The notes beneath the pieces were generated by a model, which ran no database searches, was not told the origin of the DNA, and was given only the letters and a program-made list of their open reading frames with translations. 64,000 bases of DNA from Brienomyrus brachyistius. Taxonomy: Eukaryota; Chordata; Actinopteri; Osteoglossiformes; Mormyridae. Shown piece after piece: positions 44,132 to 56,507 of the stretch. Within the stretch, counting starts at the first letter, position 1; the number at the start of each line of letters is the position of its first letter. Position numbers and translations under genes: made by a program. Location: the NCBI RefSeq assembly GCF_023856365.1, contig NC_064538.1, positions 2,993,832 through 3,057,831 of the forward strand, in the 5' to 3' direction.

Positions 44132-46224
44132 CCTAATCAATCAGTAGAATGGAATATGCTGGAAAATAGAATGTGAGAAAGTGTCCGGAGAGGACAGTGT
44201 TTAAAGCTACCCTGGGTGACACTCTGAGTTCCATACTCTAAGTCATGAAGCCCGCTGAGGGGTCATGATCTCGCCCAGGTTTGAGGATGGGGGGTACTTT
44301 ATTGGCTGCAGCCCTCCTCTAGGGAGAAGGCAGAGGGACTCTTCCCCAGGTCTGTATGCGTCCAACCAGACAAAAAAGCCACAGTCCCCATAGACAAAGA
44401 GATGTATCAATGGATCCCGTCACCGCAAACCCAGACTTGGATCATTCATCGACCAATCAGCTGTTTCCACAGTGTGGACCAGATACCAGCTTGTAGCTAA
44501 TCTGGTTAATGACCGGACCTAGTCCCCCAGTCTGGTATCAGTGATAATCTCTCTTAGAATATACACCTGGAATGAGTAGGCAAAAATCCGTTGTCAGACA
44601 CATCTGCAGAAGCCAGCCCCCACAATTTAGGACAATTAGGCTTGACTTGTTACCACAGAGCTGGGGAAGCGATGGTCTGTAAAGAAAGAATAAAAAGGAA
44701 TTTGGAGACAAAGGGAACTTCGTGAGACTGGTTCAGATGTTGAAGGTGGAGCAGGGTGTGATGACACACGAGGACTGGGGTGCCGCTTCCCAGCACGGGA
44801 AAGCAGAGAACAACGCAAATAGTTCTGTGCCTTTATTTCAAATTTCAAAGGCGTGATACTAAATTCTTTATAGCACAGGAAAAGTGTGTTAAAAGATGGA
44901 TTATAAATGACAAAAGGCTTTTAATAATATATTTTATTTGGTTTTTGTGTCATATATTGCAAACATTTTAGATTTGCTTATTTACAATTCCAGGAATTCT
45001 TTTCAAAAGATTTTTAAGCCCTTTAAAATATTTCAAAAATCAATTGGAAATACAATGTTGAAAGATATGATTTTGGTACACGTATAAAGAATAAAATCTC
45101 TAACCATGTAAAGGCTTTAATTTTGATTAAAAATAAACCTTCGGAGTGTGAAGAGCTTTGGAAGTTTACTATGAACACAAATGAAGGAGGACATTCTGTT
45201 ATATTTGTAAAATGCATTTTCAGCCTTACCATCTATTCCAAGACGATCCTATCTTCGGTGCCACTTTCATCGTTTAGTAAATTTAGCTACAACCCCTGTG
45301 TCTTTCGTGTGAAAATACACATCTTTACTTCTCTTGGTTCTCACTGTTTTCCCTACTGTGGTTCCTGCCTTTTTCAAATAACAAACCCCTCTGTTATGAA
45401 TAAGGCCCAACGAAACTGAGCGATGACAGTTTTTCTAATACTGTTTCTCGATCAATCATCGAATGCCTTTCAGCATGTGCGCAAAAGCTGTTGTATTGAC
45501 TGTTGGGAAGTTTCTATGAGTCATAAACGTTTGTGCTGATAATTTCTCATGTGCCAGACACAGATGGGGCTCCGACCTCTAAAGAGTCAGTAGTGGTGTT
45601 CATCTGCGTCATTGTCCTTGTGCATTTTATGCCTCACATCATTACTGTATGATGTTATAGTGACAGCAGTGTGCTTTAGCTCTGTCACCTGTGGGGGACG
45701 CTGACGCTGCCCCTAATCTACCTTCCCGAAATCGATTCAGAAGCGAATACACACCCCCCGTTTACCAATACAATGCAGGGGAGGATTTAACATGTAAAAT
45801 ATTTCTTTACAATAAGAAGAGGTAATAACAATAAAGCAATAATCAGTCCCTGTGATTTGTTGATTCGTTGGAGAATTAAAAGAAAAGTTTGTTTGAGTTA
45901 CGTTGGTGGCAGGAGCTACATTACATTGTTTTAATAAATTGATCTGCTGTTTACATATGAGCCTTGAGAAGCGGTGGGAACTGACAGCGACTCTGAATGA
46001 TTTTGCTAAGAGCTCTACGCTGCCCGCCCCCCCCCCCCCATGGGACCCAGTGGCAGATCGAGCAGCCCCTGTTAAAATGACCGGCTGTGATTGGCGGCGC
46101 TCGTCGCTTCCAGCAAGTTAAAAAAAAAATCCGCAAGCAGGAACGACGGCTTGAGGAAAGGGGCGCATGGGCAGGCTTTTACATGTCCATCTTTATTAGC
46201 GAAAGCCAGCACAGTTAAAACGGA
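44132..46224. other. Unique sequence, C13 run, no gene seen
   Basis: C13 at 46027-46039. The part 44820-45480 is AT-rich and repeat-free; nothing else stands out. Confidence 0.5.
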
Positions 46225-46234
46225 CCCCCCCCCC

Positions 46235-46267
<33 letters not shown>
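46225..46267. repeat. C13 (AC)15 compound repeat
   Basis: Thirteen C directly followed by about fifteen AC units. Confidence 0.95.
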
Positions 46268-46269
<2 letters not shown>

Positions 46270-46629
46270 TTCAGTGTGGTGCTTTCAGTGTTTGTGCAGG
46301 AGCCAGGGGTCGCTCAGCAACATGCCACCAAATTATAGTACTGTAGTCTTATTATAGTGATGGAGGAGATGGGGGTGGGGGGGGTGGTGGTTAAGAGGAT
46401 ACAGCAGATTATAAAGGGAATGGCAGCAGTACACTGCCCGCTTTTGTAAACTCAATTTCCAAGGGAAAATATGTCCTGGGGCAGAAACAGCCTGTCATAG
46501 AGCACTTGTCCCTTTTCAGATACGACGACTTGTTTTAAGACTCCCCGGGGAGAGAGAGCCGAGTTTGCCTTCCTGAAGGAGGAGGAGAGAGGGATAGTGG
46601 TGAGCAGGAGGAAACAAAGCGGTGAGGGG

Positions 46630-47110
46630 GAGACGTGGAGGACACGGAGGAGACGACAGGCCCATGCAAAGCCGCATGGACGAGGAGCAGTGAGCAGTGT
46701 CGAGGCAGCCAGTGTCGGTTTGAGACGGAGGCAGAAGAAAATGCTCCGTTTGCCAGCACTGCACGTTTAGTCCGTCGACAAATGAAATGGCGCGAGTCAG
46801 ATTGCCGACGTTTTGCTTTCGTTCGGCCGGATGCCGGGGGGAGAGGCAAACCGAGGCAGAACTTTCCAGATTCACCGCAGTGTGTTGCTTGCGCGTGCGT
46901 ACGGAGGATGCCCCAGCCCCTGGTGGACGCGTGGATTCAGAGGCGAACGTATAAATTGGAAACAAACGGACGGCCTGGCGCTGCCCTTGCGCTGTACCCG
47001 GCGTTGGCAGGGGCGTAAAAATGCGTTTGATCCGCTGAAAATGCAGAGGCCCGGAGCTTCAGGGAGCAGCTCCATAATGCGTCTCCCATTAAAGATGCGG
47101 GGCTGGGGGG
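46630..47110. other. CpG-rich block, possible CpG island or regulatory element
   Basis: CpG-dense for about 400 bp (GTCCGTCGACAAATGAAATG, GCCGACGTTTTGCTTTCG, GTTGCTTGCGCGTGCGTACG). GCGAACGTATAAATTGG at 46941-46957 contains a TATA-like TATAAATT. Both strands stay open for 100 to 190 codons for lack of stops; no product is recognisable. Confidence 0.35.
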
Positions 47111-48964
47111 GCTGTCAGGTACCTGGAAGAATGGGATGTAGGGGGTGGGCGTGGGGCGCTTGGTTTAAGTGGTTTTTATTATGGTGGATGGGGACTGAGC
47201 CCCCAGAGGCCATGCAAACAGAGGAGGCCTGTCTGAGCGGCCTGCTCCCAAATCGCAACAGGGACTGCGTGAAAACACCGGCCCCCTTTGAAACATGCAA
47301 TACGGGTCGGTGTGTTTCCTCCGTCAGCAGCTCCCAGGCTGAGAAAGCACTTCACGTCGAGGCCCTCAGTTAAGCTCGTCCCTATACAGGCACGGCTGCT
47401 AATCGTCGCCATCGGAATACGTAGGACGCCATTCGCGAAAGCTAGACTGGGACAAGATTCCCAGCCTGACTCATCAGTGGAGGGATTAGCTGGGATGCCC
47501 CGACTGGCCACGTGCCCCCATCCCAGCCTCCCAGGAACGTGGACCCATGGGGCCGAGGCTGCCTAGGCATCCCACTCACTGGAAAATCCACCCCCCGTCA
47601 CCTGACATCAGCGTTGCACTTTCTCAGCCGCAGCCGACCAGCTGCCCGCCGATGACATCACAGACTCCGCCAGCTGCGTCGGCACGGTGACCAGAACAGA
47701 TGTTAGTGCCCCATCCAACCCACCATTTATTTTTTATTTTTTAATCTTGAAGCTGCTCCTCTGATGCCTGACACCCTGGTTGTGGGAGGCAGAATCTCTG
47801 TGACACCTGCTGTGTGCATTGGGGGGGGTGTGTGTGGGGGGGGGGTGGTTGGAGACGGCTCCTGGGAGAAAAATCACGCAAACACCAACCGCCATTACGG
47901 AACAGCGCTGTCTGCCAACGAGGCGCAGGTCTCCAGATCTTCACAGTCGGCTGCTCCGTGCTCGTTCCCCTCCCAACCTGTCAGCCCCCCCCCACTCCAG
48001 TGACAATTACAAACTCTTGTGTCCATCCTACCCCACAGCAATTACACGGGATCATAATATTCACAGCAGAAAGGCCAGGCTGTGAATAAGGAAGCAGGCC
48101 TGAGATCCAGCATCTCTGCACTTACACTGATCCATTCTGGTGAAATGCCCGCCTCTACACCTCGGGAGGGACGTTAGGACTCAGCAGAGACACTGCGTGC
48201 CACTTCCACACAGCTAAACTGGTGAACTTTCTAACCATTAAGTGGCAGCCTGCGCCGGCGCGTTTGAGCAATTTAACCAGCGCAACATGCTTAAGTTACC
48301 ATGACAACATGACATACCCTAAATGCTCCCAAATAAAGTATGTACATAAAATTACTTTCTTCAGAGAGATGCCCGCATGTTGAGTCTGCCCCTTGTTACG
48401 TCGCAAATCCGTTTATCCTGTTAACAGTGCCCTTCCTGGAGCTGCTTCCAACTGCTGTGGCATCCGTTGAAGCAGGCTTCCCCCTCAACCCAGCCCTACC
48501 CCCTGCCCTGGGGGGCTTTTCATGGACCCCCTCCATGAATTGAAATCATTCTCAGCAATAATTTGCTTTGAATGTTCACATGACTTGGATTACAGACAGC
48601 ATAGGACCGGGAGCTAGTGCTTGCAGATTCACCACGACACACACATACGTACGGCAGAGAATCACAGCCGGTTTCGAGCAAAAATCACGTTTGTGCTTTT
48701 ACCCGAATCTCACAGTTCAATATTACTTTCAAATGCATGTGTTTGCATCCAAAGCATTACCTAAAGAGTACGATTCCAGGTCTGCTGCCATGATACCCAG
48801 AGACCACACACATCCTGTATGACTGAAATGTGCAGACTGGCCATTTATCGGAGTAATGTAGCTTTTCTCACTTTCCTTAATCTCTGCAGAATCTTACCAT
48901 GTTACAGAGCGAGCAGAGTGAGCCGAGGGGATGAATCCTGTGTTCTGTTGACTTGCTGCGTTTT
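47111..48964. other. Unique sequence, G runs, no gene seen
   Basis: G8 at 47821-47828 and G10 at 47836-47845 in GT-rich context. No gene or familiar repeat. Confidence 0.5.
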
Positions 48965-49265
48965 TCATACGTGATTCTGCACGTGTCAGTTGATGTGAAT
49001 CTCTGTGACTTCTGTGTGATGCTGTCATTTTATTGTATGCGACTCCCGCATGACCCTGTGTGATTCTCTGCGTGAATCTTAAATGACTCTGCGTGACTCT
49101 GCATGAATCCAGCATGATGCTCTGTGCGGCTCCTACATGATTACCTGCATGACTCATGCATGATTTCTGGGGTGACTCCTGCATCATTCTCTGCGTGATT
49201 CCTACATGAATACTTGCATGACTCTTGCATGATTCACTTGTTGAACTCCTGCATGACTCATGCAA
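48965..49265. repeat. Degenerate TGCATGACTC-type array
   Basis: About 300 bp of loosely repeated TGCATGACTC, TGTGTGATTC and TGCGTGACTC words without a fixed period. Two copies of the 15-mer TGCATGACTCATGCA (49146-49160 and 49250-49264) are palindromic around an AP-1 core TGACTCA. Confidence 0.7.
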
Positions 49266-50179
49266 GGTTTGCATGCGGCGCGCAATGGGTTCATCCGCTA
49301 AAGCAGTGTGCCTCTCTGTCCCAGCTGGAAGTCTTTTCCGAGACGCTCCTGGGCACTGGGGTACATGCAGGATGGCTGCAGCTGTTCTGAGGTTCTCATT
49401 CTGCATGGGGGTGCGGGGGAGTTGGGGGGCGGGGGGTGGGGGCATTAACAAAGCAACTGACCTCTGCTCTCTTTTCTCATTACAGAACTTTCCTCGCTTG
49501 GCATAACATCACACCCTGCTCTCCCTTGCACATCTGTGCGGGTACAATGAGCTGGTCCGGGGTGCATATATGGGTTGGGGGGCTGGAGTCTCAGCTGCTC
49601 GGGTTGTCAATACCCTGGGAAAGCAATTTCTGTCTCTTACTCCCCTCTCCACTCACATACACTCCCACCATGGCCCTTACTCTGCCAGTGACCCTCTCCC
49701 CTGAAAAGGCCCCCTTAAATCCAAGCCGCCCCCATGCCCCCCCCCCCCCCCCCCGCCCCGCCCGGAACACTCTAGCACTGCTCATATTTTAATGGTGAGA
49801 TTCTACAGAGTGTGCTACTGGGAGGAGTGGGACTTGGGGAGCAGGGGGTGTTGCCTTCTCTCTGCTGGAGACCATGCCGCTTGCTGTGGAATCGATAAGC
49901 GCAGCAGGATGGGTCTGATGCAGGGGAGTTTGAAAACACCCATATCTGTGAGCCCCCCCTCCGCGTTCTCCTCCATTACGACTCGCATGCACTCACCCCG
50001 CCTTCCGTATATCTTCATGTGTAATCGCATTTCTCAGAGAACTTATAATGTCCAGAGACGTTAAAAAACATGTGGTAGGGAGAGGCCATCTGTTAGGAAG
50101 TTTTATAGTTTTATATGTGTTTTTATATGGCGCAGGATGGTGACAAATAACCCTTTAAATCTTTTGTGAATATGAACAC
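49266..50179. other. Unique sequence with C18 run
   Basis: C18 at 49737-49754. GC-rich parts near 49380-49450. No gene seen. Confidence 0.5.
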
Positions 50180-50850
50180 CCAAACTCCCATAATCCCCTG
50201 CCTTCTGAAATGGCTTGATGCATCATAAAGGATCTGATTGATTTAAATTGTGCCCCTAATCCTGCAAATTAAATTTCTTTTTCCCTGGCGATTTTCGGTT
50301 CCCAATCGCAGTCGGGGTGTCCGCATGGGGCTGTGACGAGGGTGCAGTGTCCTATCTCCCATGTAAGGCTTGCTAATCCCAGGATCACCACTATATTAAA
50401 TCCTATTGTAATTGCATTCGCCCAAACACAGGTTGGTTAGAATATAGACGATGGTTCCCAAGGACACCAGGAAATTACAGACTCCCCCATTGCACGTTGG
50501 CTTGGGGGGGGTTTTAAGGCTCAGGTGCCACAGATAGGAGCCGTATCGGCACGGCCCGCATGCTAACTAATGCCGGGAGGAAGCTGAAATGAATTTATTT
50601 GTTTGTCCTCAGTGAATTCTCGGCCGCTGAGCAGCTGTCTTCTGGGAAATCGCGGAGCCAGGTGAAAGATGTTCTCCGCTGCACATCTGATCCGTTCCCG
50701 AGAGATCGTATCCAACTTTGGCGTTTTGTACATATCACCATCAAGTCGCTGATATTTCGCCTAACGTCGTTCTGTCGTCAGAGTATTCGGGTTCTGGGGA
50801 TCTGTCCACTTGTCTTAAATTACCCAGGGAAAAATACTACCTCCTAGAAG
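50180..50850. other. Unique block, possible regulatory element
   Basis: GGATCTGATTGATTTAAATTG, CCTGCAAATTAAATTTC, CAATCGCAGTCGGGG in the left part and CACCATCAAGTCGCTGATAT in the right. No repeats apart from G8 near 50506. Only texture supports this. Confidence 0.22.
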
Positions 50851-51013
50851 CGTAATTTGGGCATGTTAGACAACAAAAGGGGAATAAGAGTAGAGATAGA
50901 AGGCAGGAAAGCCTTAGAGAAGTTCTCAAATGGACCCGGCTGACATTTCATTATGGTTGTTTCGGTAAGTATATAAACATGAACATATTGGTCAAGAGCA
51001 GAGAGAGAGAGCT
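50851..51013. other. Unique sequence
   Basis: Ends in a short GA run just before the foldback element. Confidence 0.4.
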
Positions 51014-51307
51014 TTGGTAATGTTTTACATTAACTGAACCTTCATAACACATTCATTATGCCTTCATAGAACATTCATAAGCAGCATGTAAGTATACCGT
51101 AACATCCTAACCTGTCTTAACGTCTTTAATACACACTAGTAACAAACATTATACGATCATAATGTTTCTTATCATCATCATAATGTTTGTTATTGATGTA
51201 TATTAATGTCGTTAAGGTATGTTAGGGTGTTACGCTATACTTATATGCTGTTTATGAATGGATTATGAATGCATTATGAAGGTGCAGTTAATGCAAAATG
51301 TTACCAA
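51014..51307. mobile_element. Large foldback MITE
   Basis: The left end TTGGTAATGTTTTACATTAA and the right end TTAATGCAAAATGTTACCAA are inverted, and the similarity extends inward for most of about 135 bp per arm (for example CCTTCATAACACATTC against GAATGCATTATGAAGG). The centre is near 51160-51175 (TCATCATCATAATG). There is no transposase. This is the hairpin-type non-autonomous DNA transposon familiar in fish, with GGTAA...TTACC ends. Confidence 0.85.
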
Positions 51308-51319
51308 TGCTTTTGTTGA

Positions 51320-51530
51320 GAAATGCGATGCTCTGAGGAAGGCGCATGCAAGCAGCCCACAATTGCGTCCACCCGCGCCTGGCTGCCTCTCTGCAGGCCT
51401 GCGCCTTGACAGCTATAATAAAGGCTGATTACCGAAAGGCATCTATTAATTTGTCGCTAATGGCGACAGAGAGGGAGAAGGCACTTAACAGCTGTGAAAT
51501 GCCAGAGATTTCGCTCTCGGAAATGAGGCT
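51320..51530. other. Unique block, possible regulatory element
   Basis: CTTGACAGCTATAATAAAGG, TCTATTAATTTGTCGCTAAT, AGGCACTTAACAGCTGTG. Repeat-free and motif-dense, lying right next to the foldback element. Confidence 0.28.
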
Positions 51531-52609
51531 GGGGGGGGGGGAGCCCGGAGACGAGGGGGTTGGGGGGCGTCTCCGTCTGCAGTGGTGGTCGTCCACCATG
51601 TGTACCGCGCTGGCATGGTGGCAGGTAGGCCGCTGGGCGGGGCGGGGCCTCGCCTCCAGCACTGCCATCTCCTGGCGTAATTAACAGGGGGGAGGGGTTT
51701 CCCCAACCTCGAGTGACCGCAGTAAATCAGCATGTGAGCGCGGGAGATGGGTGTCTAAGCGCGCAGAAGAAGGCAACGCCTCCCCGAGCCAGATCCTCCA
51801 TTCAGGACCATCCACACCTCTCCTCCCGACACCTAGGAAACGGACGTGAGTCGTGCTTCTGCTGAGAGACACTCAGGTACCTTACAAAACATTACCGTGC
51901 ACCAAAGAAAAGAGCAAAAGCAGCACATGTGAGATTTGGGAGGGGCTCAGTGGGCCGTCAAGGCTTCAAATTGGAATGACACATGTGTGAAATGAGCCGG
52001 TCCAAGGAGAGTCACCGATCCGGGTCAGATTTCCCCATAAAACCTGTAAAGCCTACCTACATACGTAGATATTCTCACATACACTAGAGGGGCACTAACA
52101 AAACACAAACAGGCCAAAACACAAATACTCTACATACCAAACACAGAGCAGCTGTTACATTATCACTACTGAGGATTCCCCGGACCCTCCCATGACAGCC
52201 ATGTGTGTGTATTCATACCCCCTACCCCCCCCCCCAGCCACGAGCCCGGAGAAAAAACTGACCTCTTACAGCCAGGGGCATTACTGGGGCTAAAATGCTA
52301 AAGAGTTTAAAATGCACCCCCCATACCCAAATAAATGTACACTAATTCCCATTCATTTTTATTAGAATCGGAACTCCCTAGTAAAGGTTTAGTGAGTAAT
52401 TCTCAGCCTGGGGAGGGGAGGGGGGGGCAAACCCAGCTACCTTTATTAATGAGCGACGTAATTAATGGTCAATGGCCCCTGCCTTCTTCACAACAAGGGG
52501 TTTGAAGCATCGCCTTGTAGGGAAGTAAGGGAAGTGAAAAACACAATGTTGGAAGAGTGAGCTCAATTAATACCGATGTGGGGGGGGGGGGCACGATGAG
52601 CAAGGCAGA
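51531..52609. other. Unique sequence, G/C runs
   Basis: G11 at 51531-51541, C11 at 52225-52235, G12 at 52580-52591. No gene. Confidence 0.5.
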
Positions 52610-52830
52610 ACATCCCGTCTGGCGTCGAGTGAATTAATCAGTCAGGCCGACTGACGTGCTGGATGAACAACTGTTCGATTCGCTGGTGCAGCCTGATGGA
52701 GCCGCTGATTAAAAGCGGCGCTTCCTGGAGATGCGGTGAGCATGCGGCCGGAGCCCAATGTGGGCCGACAGGCGCGTGCCGTCTGATGCCTGACGTCTCT
52801 GACAGCAGGTCTAATTACCTCCGCCGAAAG
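52610..52830. other. Unique block, possible regulatory element
   Basis: GTGAATTAATCAGTCAGGCC, GCCGCTGATTAAAAGCGGCG (a short hairpin) and GGTCTAATTACCTCCGCC lie in CpG-containing, repeat-free sequence. Confidence 0.28.
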
Positions 52831-53719
52831 GGGAGGGGCAGCAGCCCTCTGGACGAGGGGACACCAGAGGACAGGCAGTGTCCTAATGCTCCTCCGTTGG
52901 GTTTCGTTGTGGTTGAGGGTCTTAAGGTTGGTTGTGGAGATTGACCAAGCCATTCTTACTTCGGGGGGGTGCTAACCTCTTGGGATAGGAAGAGTCAGAC
53001 TGGGATAGTATTTTTATGTGATAGCGTTTATTTCCTTCACATTTTCAATGCTGGTACTTTCACTCCTAGTAACCTGGACTACAGGTTTGATCACATGAAA
53101 CAGGTGAGACCAGCAGACGTCCAGGCAGCAGGACACCAAGGGCAATCGGTGCCAACTCAAACAAATCAGCAAATCGAGAACATTAAAACAAAACCAACCA
53201 ACCAAAATGTAAATGTATCTCTTTCAGTTCCCACGTGCCACTTCCCGAATCCCTACCCCCCCATTTGAGATATTTCCCTCCCCAGTTCCTATTTCTTCTC
53301 CCAGCCCTTCAGCCCAGCTGGTTTTTCTCAGATCCACAATTAACCAGCGAACATGAACCAGCTTGGTGTCATTAACAGCTTGAACTTGCACAGGTGTAAC
53401 AATAACAGCGTCCCCTCTGTGCTCTGTAACCTATATGATTCCTGCTATATGCAATCCTCACATGTACAGGCATAATTACTTTAAGTGTTTATTAACCTCC
53501 TATGACAAGACATACTAAATACAAATAATTAATTTTGACAGTTCTACTCTCTGCATTGCCCTTAGCTGATGCCTGTGTCTAAAACTGGCTTATTTTTAGA
53601 TGACAGAATGACTTTCATGACTATCATGGCCTGAGATCTGTCGAAGTCATTCGGACTGGACTTTGCCTTCTTCAGTACCTCAGAACCACAGAGAGCCTGA
53701 TGTGTGAATTGGGTTGTTG
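52831..53719. other. Unique sequence
   Basis: Nothing recognised. Confidence 0.5.
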
Positions 53720-54640
53720 GAACGTTCAAGCTCCCTCTTACACAGCAGCCTCACGCTGCTCTTTCAAGCGCCTGGCGACTAATTGTTTTCCATAGCCGAT
53801 AATTGGCGATGTGTCTACCACGCTAATGAGCTCATTACAATTAGCACTCAAACCGGCTGGTTAAATGACGGCTCAGGAAAAAAACCCAGATAAAACAGCT
53901 GGGTAATGAGGCCGATTTACATAAGTTAATTAGTCACAAAAACTTGGGAGGCAACCCCCATATCAATTAAGTATTATTGGAATACTTTTCACGTAAACAT
54001 ATCATTGAAAGAGAAGGCATGTAAAATGCAGACACAAAAGTCTTTAGTGAATTTTTTGCTAACTCAAAATAACTGGGATTATTTTTTGAGGAAAATAACT
54101 CCAGGTGTGAATGCGGGTTTGTATTCTAAAGGTGTTTTGACAAATAGTCCTCTTTAAATGAACCAAACTCGTATTTCGCTGGATTCCCGTTGTGCATCAC
54201 CTTCCAGAAGCACTCGATTCACTTCCTGGTGTGCTTCAGCTTTTATGTGGTTTCAATCCACTTCGCATTCACATTGGTCCTCTTGGATGCTGAACTGATC
54301 GCAAGAGTCATTTCTTCATCACCAAAATTTCAAGTTCACGAGAATAACCCACGTCCGTCAGGTAGCCTAATTTCTTTTTAAGAGACATACATTAAGTATC
54401 TTTAGTTTCCCCTTGAGACACTAACCAAATTTTTTGATTTTAGCTGTGAATTCTGGGATTCTGTGCAACTTCACGACCTAAATGTTCGGTTCAGTTTCGG
54501 AAGGTCTGAGTTCATTTGAAACATCCACGTATGGCTTGCTTTGTGTGGGAAATGCACCGAATCCCTTTAAATTGGGCGAATCAAGCCAAGCGTGAACAAG
54601 TAATTATTGCTTAAGCACTTAGAGTACATTTGCCAAACAC
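53720..54640. other. Long unique TAAT-rich block, strongest enhancer-like texture
   Basis: GGCGACTAATTGTTTTCC, GCCGATAATTGGCGATG, ACGCTAATGAGCTCATTACA, AATTAGCACTCAAACCGG, GGGTAATGAGGCCG, ACATAAGTTAATTAGTCAC and CATATCAATTAAGTATTATTGG fall within about 250 bp. No simple repeat over 900 bp. Clustered homeodomain-type cores in repeat-free DNA are typical of developmental enhancers. I cannot test conservation. Confidence 0.38.
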
Positions 54641-55648
54641 TTCCCTAAGCAACTAACATAGTTAGAAGTATTCAGTTGCATGCTTACACATATGCTTTAT
54701 CCTTTGGGCTCTTACCATTTGACTGTTACCATGGGGCCGTTACCATGGGGCCATTAGTACAGGGATGTTACTATGGGAGTAGCTGGAAATTCTGGGTCAT
54801 CTTGGTCCCTCCATTAGATTTTGTCAACAGGTGGGGGGGTCCTCTTTGGTACATTTTGTCAATAGGGCCACAATAGGCCCCTCAGCCACAAAGGGCCCTG
54901 AACAGTAGATTTTTGGGGCCCCAACACAGTGGTCCATTGGCCCCTTGTGGAATCTGCCAGGGTATCCATGCCACTCCAAAACCCCCTTTGTCCTACCGCA
55001 CTGCTGTGGCACTCGCACCCAGGACCGGCATGACGCTGGGGAAGCCACACCTTAGGACTGGCCATCCCTGCTTCACACGTACGTCGCGTGTTGTCTCCCA
55101 GTGCCGGGGGCAAGCAGGACAACGGTGGGCTTTTTCGAAGGGTCACCCCAGGTGGGCATTTATCCCCCACCCCGGTACGGTGTTGATTCCTTGGGACCCC
55201 CTGCTGGGCCTTCCAGGGCTGCCACCCTCACAGGGCGGGGGAGGTGGGGCGGGGGGTGGTGATTCAGGCCGCATTCAGCCTCTCTCCCGTTAAGTTAGCA
55301 ATTTTCAGCTAATATGGAGGTTGTGACAGCGAGAGCAAAGGGCTTGGTAGGACATAATGGCTGCAGAATTGTAAATATTGGTTTCAGGGAACAGCAAAAT
55401 GGAAGAGCCAGGAGAGGGAAATTTCCATTGAGTGCACAGGGGCGCGACTGGAGCCGCAGAGGGGCTGAATGGATTTTCCATTCCACTGTGTCACATTACA
55501 TTTTCGGAGGTGCTGGGCGGCAGGTACATGTCATTAGTAACACTTTAACGTGGTAATGAACCTTTTTATTTACCCATCGCATTGCTCATGAATGCAGAAG
55601 GAAGCTGCTACCCAGCTGTGCCAGGTGGTTCAGCAGGCTGGGTATGAC
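54641..55648. other. Unique sequence, short GTTACCATGGGGCC repeats
   Basis: CTGTTACCATGGGGCCGTTACCATGGGGCC at 54723-54752 is a short tandem duplication. No gene; frames on both strands of 54820-55290 are chance. Confidence 0.5.
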
Positions 55649-55678
55649 GGGGGGGGGGGGAGTATGGGACACTGAGGG

Positions 55679-55715
<37 letters not shown>
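55649..55715. repeat. G12 run and TG microsatellite
   Basis: G12 at 55649-55660 and about sixteen TG units at 55683-55715. Confidence 0.9.
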
Positions 55716-55719
<4 letters not shown>

Positions 55720-56134
55720 ACCCACTCCTCCCCCATCCAAGATGTGTGGAGCTTGTGCAAAATGCAAGCAGTAGAACATGCAACTCTGACACGTTAATAC
55801 AGGAGAACACACGCGAAAGGCCGGCCTTATTTACGTAGCTGACCTCCTCAGCCATTATCGATTAACCTGCAGTGCGGAGCAGGCTGTTCGGCAGACGCAC
55901 GTGTCAGTGCTCAGGTGGCGCCTCCCTTAACGTTCGTAATAAACATAAAGACATATGGCGACAGCTAGTGTCTCGCATGCCATGTAACACACGGGTCACA
56001 TTATAGATCAGATTATTAAATGAAATTGGTCTTGGTTATGAAATGGATGTTTCCTATTGGTTGCCAACAAGGGTGTGTCCAGGCATCCGAAGACACTGAA
56101 GTCGGACCCCATGGGATAAAAATGATAAAGAATA
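55716..56134. other. Unique sequence
   Basis: Nothing recognised. Confidence 0.45.
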
Positions 56135-56433
56135 ATTGACCAGGGTTTGAGTTTCTGCCACGATTCCATATGCGGGGAGTTTGCGTGTCCCGCTTGTGTC
56201 ATCGTGGGGGGGTTCCTCCGGGTACTCCCATTTCCCCCCCTACGGCCCAAAAACATGCTGAGACAAACTGCAGTTGCCCATACAGTAGGTATGTGCGGGA
56301 ATGGTGTGTGAGTGTGCCCTGCAATGGGTTGGCGTCCCATCCTGGGTTGTGTTCCCTGCCTTGCGTGTATAGCCTCCAGGATGGGCTCTGGACCCCCCTC
56401 GACCCTGAATGGGACAAACAGTAACAGAGGATA
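56135..56433 (+). repeat. Diverged long SINE lacking its A-box head
   Basis: From GACCAGGGTTTGAGTTTCTG (B box) through GGGGAGTTTGCGTGTCCC, TCATCGTGGGGGGGTTCCTC, CAAAAACATGCTGAGAC, TGCCCTGCAATGGGTTGG and GATGGGCTCTGGACCCCC. About 300 bp, with many small differences from the copies at 27110 and 31070. Confidence 0.8.
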
Positions 56434-56507
56434 GATGGATGGATGGATGGATGGATGGATGGATGGATGGATGGATGGATGGATGGATGGATGGATGGAT
56501 GGATGGA
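56434..56507. repeat. (GGAT)n tail microsatellite, about 18 units
   Basis: Expanded tail of the preceding SINE. On the minus strand it produces the His-Pro-Ser-Ile run of a 252-codon frame (56008-56766), which is therefore not a gene. Confidence 0.95.

Noticed and set aside
46516..47373. Overlapping 149- to 186-codon frames on both strands
   Set aside because: Stops are rare in this CpG-rich block, so both strands stay open; neither shows a domain.
54604..54619. TTATTGCTTAAG, the first 12 nt of miR-137
   Set aside because: The match stops after 12 nt and flanking sequence gives no precursor hairpin with a matching star strand.
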